From the NCBI GenBank assembly GCA_016927015.1, contig JAFGNM010000128.1, positions 1 to 48,490 on the forward strand: 48,490 nt of DNA, read 5' to 3'. Positions within the stretch are counted from its first letter, which is position 1. The number at the start of each line of letters is the position of its first letter. Shown here in pieces: positions 44,602-48,490 of this stretch. The position numbers and the translations under genes were made by a program. This stretch comes from Candidatus Bathyarchaeota archaeon. Lineage in GTDB: Archaea; Thermoproteota; Bathyarchaeia; Bathyarchaeales; Bathycorpusculaceae. A model generated the notes under the pieces. The model saw only the letters and a program-made list of their open reading frames with translations, did no database searches and was not told where the DNA came from.

Positions 44602-45335
44602 CGCGGCAGTTGCAGTTGATTCCAGCTATTGACTTGATGAACGGCAAAATTGTTCGTTTGACGCATGGTGACCCGAAAACCGCCAAGGTTTACGACCAGT
44701 TTGGTGGACCAGTGGAAACCGCGAAGAAATGGCAGGCGGAAGGCGCAAGAAAATTGCACATAATCGATTTGGATGCGGCGTTAAGCATTGGTAACAACTT
44801 GTCAGTCATCGCGGACATCGCCGAAAGCGTGGATTTGCCCATCCAAGTTGGCGGCGGAATCCGCAACATCGACGCGGTGGAAAAGGTGCTTAAGCTGGGC
44901 GTTAGCCAAGTTATTTTCGGCGCTTTGGCGTTCAGCGACCCAGACGCGGTAACGCAGGTCCAGCAAGAGTTCGACGCAAAGTCCGTGATTGTTGCTTTAG
45001 ATAATAGGGATGGCAAAGTAATGGTTGAGGGATGGAAAACTGCGACGGCGCTAGGCATGAAAGAAGCATTGGAAAAGTTTGCTACGCTCGGCGTTAAGGC
45101 GTTTCTGGTGACTTCGATAACAAAGGATGGGACGCTTTCAGGTCCAGACCTTGACACGCTTAGGGAAGCATGCCAGTACCCGAGTGTGGAGGTAATTGCG
45201 GCTGGAGGAATAGGCGGCTTGAACGATTTGGTGGCGTTGAAGCGTGTGGGCGTTGAAGGCGCAGTTATTGGTAAGGCTCTGTACGAGGGCAGATTCACGT
45301 TGAAAGAAGCATTAAAAACAGTAGGAGAAAAGTAG
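44598..45335 (+). CDS. hisA: ProFAR isomerase
   Basis: This 245-residue (beta/alpha)8 barrel has the catalytic Asp in [13 protein letters not shown] and the phosphate-binding QVGGGIRN. The second Asp is in [13 protein letters not shown]. It isomerises the aminoaldose ProFAR to PRFAR. The GTG start overlaps the hisH stop (GTGA). Confidence 0.97.
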   Translation: MTRQLQLIPAIDLMNGKIVRLTHGDPKTAKVYDQFGGPVETAKKWQAEGARKLHIIDLDAALSIGNNLSVIADIAESVDLPIQVGGGIRNIDAVEKVLKLGVSQVIFGALAFSDPDAVTQVQQEFDAKSVIVALDNRDGKVMVEGWKTATALGMKEALEKFATLGVKAFLVTSITKDGTLSGPDLDTLREACQYPSVEVIAAGGIGGLNDLVALKRVGVEGAVIGKALYEGRFTLKEALKTVGEK

Positions 45336-45337
45336 AG

Positions 45338-46141
45338 ATGCCGTTAGCGAAGCGAATAGTGCCCTGTTTGGATGTGACCTGCGGGACGGTTGTCAAAGGA
45401 ATCAACTTCTTGAACTTGAAAAAGGCGGGTGACCCTGTTGAGTTGGCAAAGCGTTATTCGGATGAAGGCGCTGATGAACTGGTTTTTCTTGACATAACTG
45501 CTTCCTCGGATAACAGGGACATACTTCGAGGAGTCGTCGAGGGCGTGGCAAGAGCGATAAGCATCCCGTTCACTGTTGGGGGCGGAATCCGTAACGTGTC
45601 GGACGCCCGTCTTGTGTTGTGCAGCGGAGCGGACAAGGTTTCGGTGAACACGGCGGCGGTGGAAAACCCGCAGGTGATAACGGAACTTGCCGACGTGTTC
45701 GGGCAGCAATGCGTGGTAGTTGCTATAGACGCAAAAAGAAGGCATGAGAAGGCAGAGAGCAAGATAACGGTGGAAACCCGCGAAGGTCCCGTCTGGTTCG
45801 AAGTCTACACTTACGGCGGAAGGAAACCCACGGGAATAGACGCGGTTACTTGGGCGCTGCGGGCTGTGGAGCTTGGGGCAGGCGAGTTTCTGGTGACTTC
45901 GATGGATAAGGACGGCACGAAAGATGGTTACGACATAGAGTTGACGCGGACGATTTCTGAAAAAGTGAACGTGCCAGTTATAGCAAGCGGCGGCGCTGGG
46001 GTGCCTGAGCATTTTGTTGAAGTTTTCACGGATGGAAAAGCTGATGCGGCGTTGGCGGCTTCGGTTTTCCACTACAACCAGTATCCTGTTCCAGTCATAA
46101 AGGAGTTCTTGCGTAAGCAGGGGGTGATTGTTCGACCTTGA
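45338..46141 (+). CDS. hisF: Imidazole glycerol phosphate synthase, cyclase subunit
   Basis: This is a 267-residue barrel related to His[18 protein letters not shown] carries the catalytic Asp; [12 protein letters not shown] and [13 protein letters not shown] are the later active-site segments. It closes the imidazole ring, releasing AICAR. It begins 2 nt after hisA and ends in an overlap with hisI. Confidence 0.97.
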   Translation: MPLAKRIVPCLDVTCGTVVKGINFLNLKKAGDPVELAKRYSDEGADELVFLDITASSDNRDILRGVVEGVARAISIPFTVGGGIRNVSDARLVLCSGADKVSVNTAAVENPQVITELADVFGQQCVVVAIDAKRRHEKAESKITVETREGPVWFEVYTYGGRKPTGIDAVTWALRAVELGAGEFLVTSMDKDGTKDGYDIELTRTISEKVNVPVIASGGAGVPEHFVEVFTDGKADAALAASVFHYNQYPVPVIKEFLRKQGVIVRP

Positions 46142-46467
46142 CTGAAGATTTGAAGAAGCTGGATTTCAAGAAGGGCAAAGGTCTCATACCAGTAGTTGTA
46201 CAAGATGCTGAGTCTAAAGAGGTTCTTATGCTGGCTTACGCTAACGAGGAAGCCTTACAGAAGACGTTAAGCACAGGTTACGCGCATTACTGGAGCCGCT
46301 CACGGAAAAAACTGTGGATGAAAGGCGAAACATCAGGGAACACACAGAAAATCCAAAAAGTAATGACAGACTGCGATTACGACACCCTGTTGTACGTGGT
46401 GAACCAGAAAGGACCAGCATGCCACACAGGCAAATATACATGCTTCCACAACAAGCTAAAGGGTTAG
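46138..46467 (+). CDS. hisI: Phosphoribosyl-AMP cyclohydrolase
   Basis: This is 109 residues, the HisI domain alone without a fused HisE. The conserved [18 protein letters not shown] and the metal-binding [11 protein letters not shown] with CHTGKYTCF are visible. It opens the adenine ring of PR-AMP. The start is TTG, overlapping the hisF stop (TTGA). No hisE follows in the window, so that activity must be elsewhere. Confidence 0.96.
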   Translation: MTEDLKKLDFKKGKGLIPVVVQDAESKEVLMLAYANEEALQKTLSTGYAHYWSRSRKKLWMKGETSGNTQKIQKVMTDCDYDTLLYVVNQKGPACHTGKYTCFHNKLKG

Positions 46468-46570
46468 CTAACCGTTTTGGGGTCTCTAATGCTTGGTGGA
46501 AATTGCACCCTCTCCCCCTCTATCTTTTCTGCATTGTATTTCTATTAGGATCCAAATATGATGGTGTTTT

Positions 46571-46642
46571 TTGCGTCTCTGCGGTGACTACCCCCTCCCT
46601 TATAAATACGTTGAACTTCTGTGTAGAATTTGCGTTTGAATG
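46571..46642 (-). repeat. Dispersed intergenic element, copy 5 (B type)
   Basis: GACTACCCCCTCCCTTAT (46586-46603) is identical to copy 4, and the following TGAA...GTAGAATT...GTTTGA..TGC pattern is shared too. On the minus strand it reads TATTTATAAGGGAGGGGG then TAGTC. It lies between hisI and the convergent wHTH gene. Confidence 0.7.
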
Positions 46643-46665
46643 CCAGGTCGATTGAGGTTTTTAGT

Positions 46666-47172
46666 CTATGAGGTGCTTGCCAAGGTTGAATGAGGTACTT
46701 GTTCAGTTTGGCTGCTCAGTTTGGTTCGCCTGTGGTGCAGTAATGCTTCAACGGTGAACACTACCATGGCGAATCCAGTTATCAGTATTAGTAACAGGAA
46801 GAAAACTTTGAATTCGTAGGTTTCAACAGAATAGTGCATAGCGAGAACAACGAGTTCAACGATTAGAATGCTCATGAAAATAAGGGAGTAAACCAGCATT
46901 TTCGGCAGCATACGCCTACCAATCCAGATGTACCCTCTCACGCGGGCTTTGTCTTTGGTCACGTATTCACCGTAATTGTTTTTCTGCAGGTAGCCCATGT
47001 CTTCAAGCTTCTGCAAGTGCCTGTAAGCCACGCTCGGGCTGCTGAGGTGCGCGCCTTTCATGACATCTCTGGGACCGACTGGGGTGCCTTTCCTAACAGC
47101 GTACAGGTACACGCTTAGTGTGATGCCTTCGAGTTCCTCGTTACTTGAGTTCGGCACATTTAAGCCTCGCAT
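46666..47172 (-). CDS. Membrane-anchored winged-helix transcriptional regulator
   Basis: This is 168 residues. A wHTH of about 70 residues (GITLSVYLYAVRKGTPVGPRDVMKGAHLSSPSVAYRHLQKLEDMGYL) precedes two TM segments at about 91-112 and 122-143 and a short polar tail. Such one-component membrane regulators are a known archaeal design in which signals at the membrane change DNA binding. Upstream lie two operator-like repeats 21 bp apart and a divergent gene for a tiny secreted peptide. Confidence 0.88.
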   Translation of the reverse strand: MRGLNVPNSSNEELEGITLSVYLYAVRKGTPVGPRDVMKGAHLSSPSVAYRHLQKLEDMGYLQKNNYGEYVTKDKARVRGYIWIGRRMLPKMLVYSLIFMSILIVELVVLAMHYSVETYEFKVFFLLLILITGFAMVVFTVEALLHHRRTKLSSQTEQVPHSTLASTS

Positions 47173-47288
47173 GCACGACGACTATTTTGGTGACTATGGC
47201 GTATTAGTTTTGCCCAAAAGCCACGCTGGTTCATGGGGTCCCGCATGGTTTTGCCGTTTTAAGCCCTATAGGAGACTGGGTTTTTTGG

Positions 47289-47324
47289 TGTTCTTCTGGG
47301 AGAACAGCGTGTTCTCCTGGGAGA
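47289..47324. promoter_or_regulatory. Tandem operator-like repeats, 21-bp period
   Basis: TGTTCTTCTGGGAGA (47289) and TGTTCTCCTGGGAGA (47310) differ at one of 15 bases. Each holds a TCTnC..GGGAGA-type dyad, and the centres are exactly two helical turns apart. A TATA-like AGTTAATAG follows directly. The pair lies between the divergent wHTH and peptide genes. Confidence 0.6.
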
Positions 47325-47376
47325 GTTAATAGTTACTTTCTGATTAAGAGTTTATGTGGCTGTGGGTGATGGCGCT

Positions 47377-47505
47377 ATGGCTAAAAGAATAGCTGTAACA
47401 ATTATCATCTTGGCGCTGTTGTTTTCAGCGGTAGCTGGAACACGGTATGCGTACGCTGCTGGGCTGGGGGTCGAAAGCGCCGTTGGATGGACTAATAGTT
47501 TTTAA
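47377..47505 (+). CDS. Very short secreted or membrane peptide (42 residues)
   Basis: This is not in the ORF track. The start MAKRIAVTIIILALLFSAVAG is a clear signal-peptide or TM pattern, followed by TRYAYAAGLGVESAVGWTNSF and a TAA. GGTGAT lies about 7 nt upstream. It may be a real small peptide or the 5' remnant of a longer secreted protein. Its promoter carries the tandem repeats, which favours a real, regulated gene. Confidence 0.45.
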   Translation: MAKRIAVTIIILALLFSAVAGTRYAYAAGLGVESAVGWTNSF

Positions 47506-47573
47506 GAAAAACTTACCTATTCTAGGTGAGAGTTAACGCAAGCAACTCTTTATTCGAAAATAGGTGACAATTG

Positions 47574-48490
47574 TTGTCTTTACATGTAGCTATGCTTTAC
47601 GAGAAGCAGAAAGATAAGAAAGTGAAGTGCCATTTGTGCGGGCGTCGCTGTCTCATAAGTGACGGCGCAACAGGTTTTTGTTTAGTGCGTAAAAACGAAG
47701 GCGGAACCCTTTACTCGTTGAATTATGGGAAGGCGGTTTCTGCGGCTGTTGACCCAATAAGTAAGAAGCCGCTCTCACATTTTAACCCTGGAGCGCTGGT
47801 CATGTCTGTGGCGGCGGCTGGCTGTAACTTTCGCTGCAAATTCTGCGACAACTGGATGGTGAGCCAAGAAACAGAAGTGGTGGGCAGACATTTTCCCCCA
47901 GCGGAAGTCGTGAAAGCGGCAAGAGACAGGAGTTGCCAAGGGATAAGCTACACTTACACTGAACCAACCATCTACATGGAGTACGCGTATGAAACCGCCA
48001 AACTCGCTCATCAAGTAGGAGTCTTCAACACTTTCGTAACCAACGGCTACATGACGCCTGAAGCCGTGAAAACAATTGCGCCGTATCTGGATGCTGCAAC
48101 GGTTGACTTCAAAGGCGGCGGAGACCCAGACTTCTACAAAAACTTTTCAGCAGTTCCAGACGTGAAACCGATTTACGAGGCGTTGAAGGAGCTTAGGAGA
48201 AACCGAGTTCATATTGAAATCACGAACTTGGTTATTCCCAAAATCGGAGACTCAAGAGACAGAATAAAAGAGATGGCAACGTGGATTAAAGACGCGCTGG
48301 GTAGAGAGACGCCCTTCCACTTGCTGCGCTTTCATCCCGACTACAAAATGACGACGACCCCTGCCACAACCGTTGAAGACATGGAGAAAGCGTACATGAC
48401 CGCCCGAAACGTAGGACTGCATTACGTTTACATTGGAAACGTTCCTGGGCACCCATCCGAGAACACTTACTGCCCAAACTGCAACGAACT
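47574..48490 (+). CDS. amrS: AmmeMemoRadiSam system radical SAM enzyme (partial, 3' end outside window)
   Basis: The frame runs off the right edge, so it is not in the ORF track. The N-terminal part has CHLCGRRCLISDGATGFC, typical of this PflA-like family. The radical SAM cluster motif is CNFRCKFCDNW. YTYTEPTIYMEYAYE, FVTNGYMTPE and DFKGGGDPDFYK follow, and the visible end is YCPNCNEL. The AMMECR1/Memo/radical SAM trio is widespread in archaea but its exact substrate was long unclear. The TTG at 47574 has AGGTGA 6 nt upstream; ATG 47592 is an alternative. Confidence 0.9.
   Translation, partial: MSLHVAMLYEKQKDKKVKCHLCGRRCLISDGATGFCLVRKNEGGTLYSLNYGKAVSAAVDPISKKPLSHFNPGALVMSVAAAGCNFRCKFCDNWMVSQETEVVGRHFPPAEVVKAARDRSCQGISYTYTEPTIYMEYAYETAKLAHQVGVFNTFVTNGYMTPEAVKTIAPYLDAATVDFKGGGDPDFYKNFSAVPDVKPIYEALKELRRNRVHIEITNLVIPKIGDSRDRIKEMATWIKDALGRETPFHLLRFHPDYKMTTTPATTVEDMEKAYMTARNVGLHYVYIGNVPGHPSENTYCPNCNE

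Noticed and set aside
45344-46072. 242-residue minus-strand ORF opposite hisF
   Set aside because: It is a shadow of hisF, with no family features.

Overview
The window reads as a stretch of archaeal chromosome, most likely from the TACK group and plausibly Bathyarchaeota-like. Lineage is inferred from gene content only. The archaeal markers are TFIIB, Gar1, ribosomal proteins L7Ae, S28e, L24e and L40e, deoxyhypusine synthase, archaeal inositol-1-phosphate synthase, endonuclease Q, a PAC2 protein and an initiator tRNA-Met with a bulge-helix-bulge intron. Most genes have Shine-Dalgarno sites (GGTGA, GAGG) with frequent GTG and TTG starts. A few look leaderless, with a TATA box about 25 nt before the start codon.

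Layout. 1-7.7 kb: a partial nitrilase, an asparagine-synthase-like protein with a zinc ribbon, an HtpX protease, the gar1-tfb pair, a zinc-ribbon coiled-coil protein, a DUF116 protein, L40e (too short for the ORF track), a four-cluster ferredoxin and a histone-deacetylase-fold enzyme. 7.7-9.7 kb: argS. 9.9-14.0 kb: an island with an orphan viral terminase pair followed by two AT-rich genes, a four-TM protein and a protein with a HEPN-like RxxxxH motif. 14.2-17.2 kb: inositol-phosphate synthase, glycine cleavage H protein and a CoA-disulfide-reductase-like flavoprotein. 17.8-19.9 kb: two convergent deoxyhypusine synthase paralogues whose stop codons overlap. 20-22.8 kb: a membrane-anchored beta-propeller/Ig/glycoside hydrolase fusion. 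23-25.5 kb: bacterial-type GAPDH and phosphoglycerate kinase. 27-31 kb: a glycogen/alpha-glucan cluster (GH57, wHTH, GT-B half protein, glycogen synthase). 31-33.8 kb: the TldD/PmbA protease pair. 34-36.4 kb: a NitrOD5-like protein, EndoQ and a DedA protein. 36.6-38 kb: L7Ae-S28e-L24e, a small basic protein and tRNA-iMet. 40-46.5 kb: a compact histidine operon hisGDCBHAFI without hisE. 46.6-48.5 kb: a membrane-bound wHTH regulator divergent from a tiny secreted peptide, then a partial AmmeMemoRadiSam radical SAM enzyme.

Most unusual signals: (1) a dispersed intergenic element with five copies in 48 kb (a TATA-like block, a G-run, a TATAGAC or TAGTC motif, then GCGCTAGAGAA in three copies), three of them between convergent genes; (2) the orphan terminase next to an AT-rich membrane-protein/HEPN-like cassette; (3) a canonical EF-hand calcium loop inside HtpX; (4) two 15-bp operator-like repeats exactly 21 bp apart between the membrane wHTH gene and the secreted peptide; (5) the propeller/Ig/2xTM/GH-A surface fusion.
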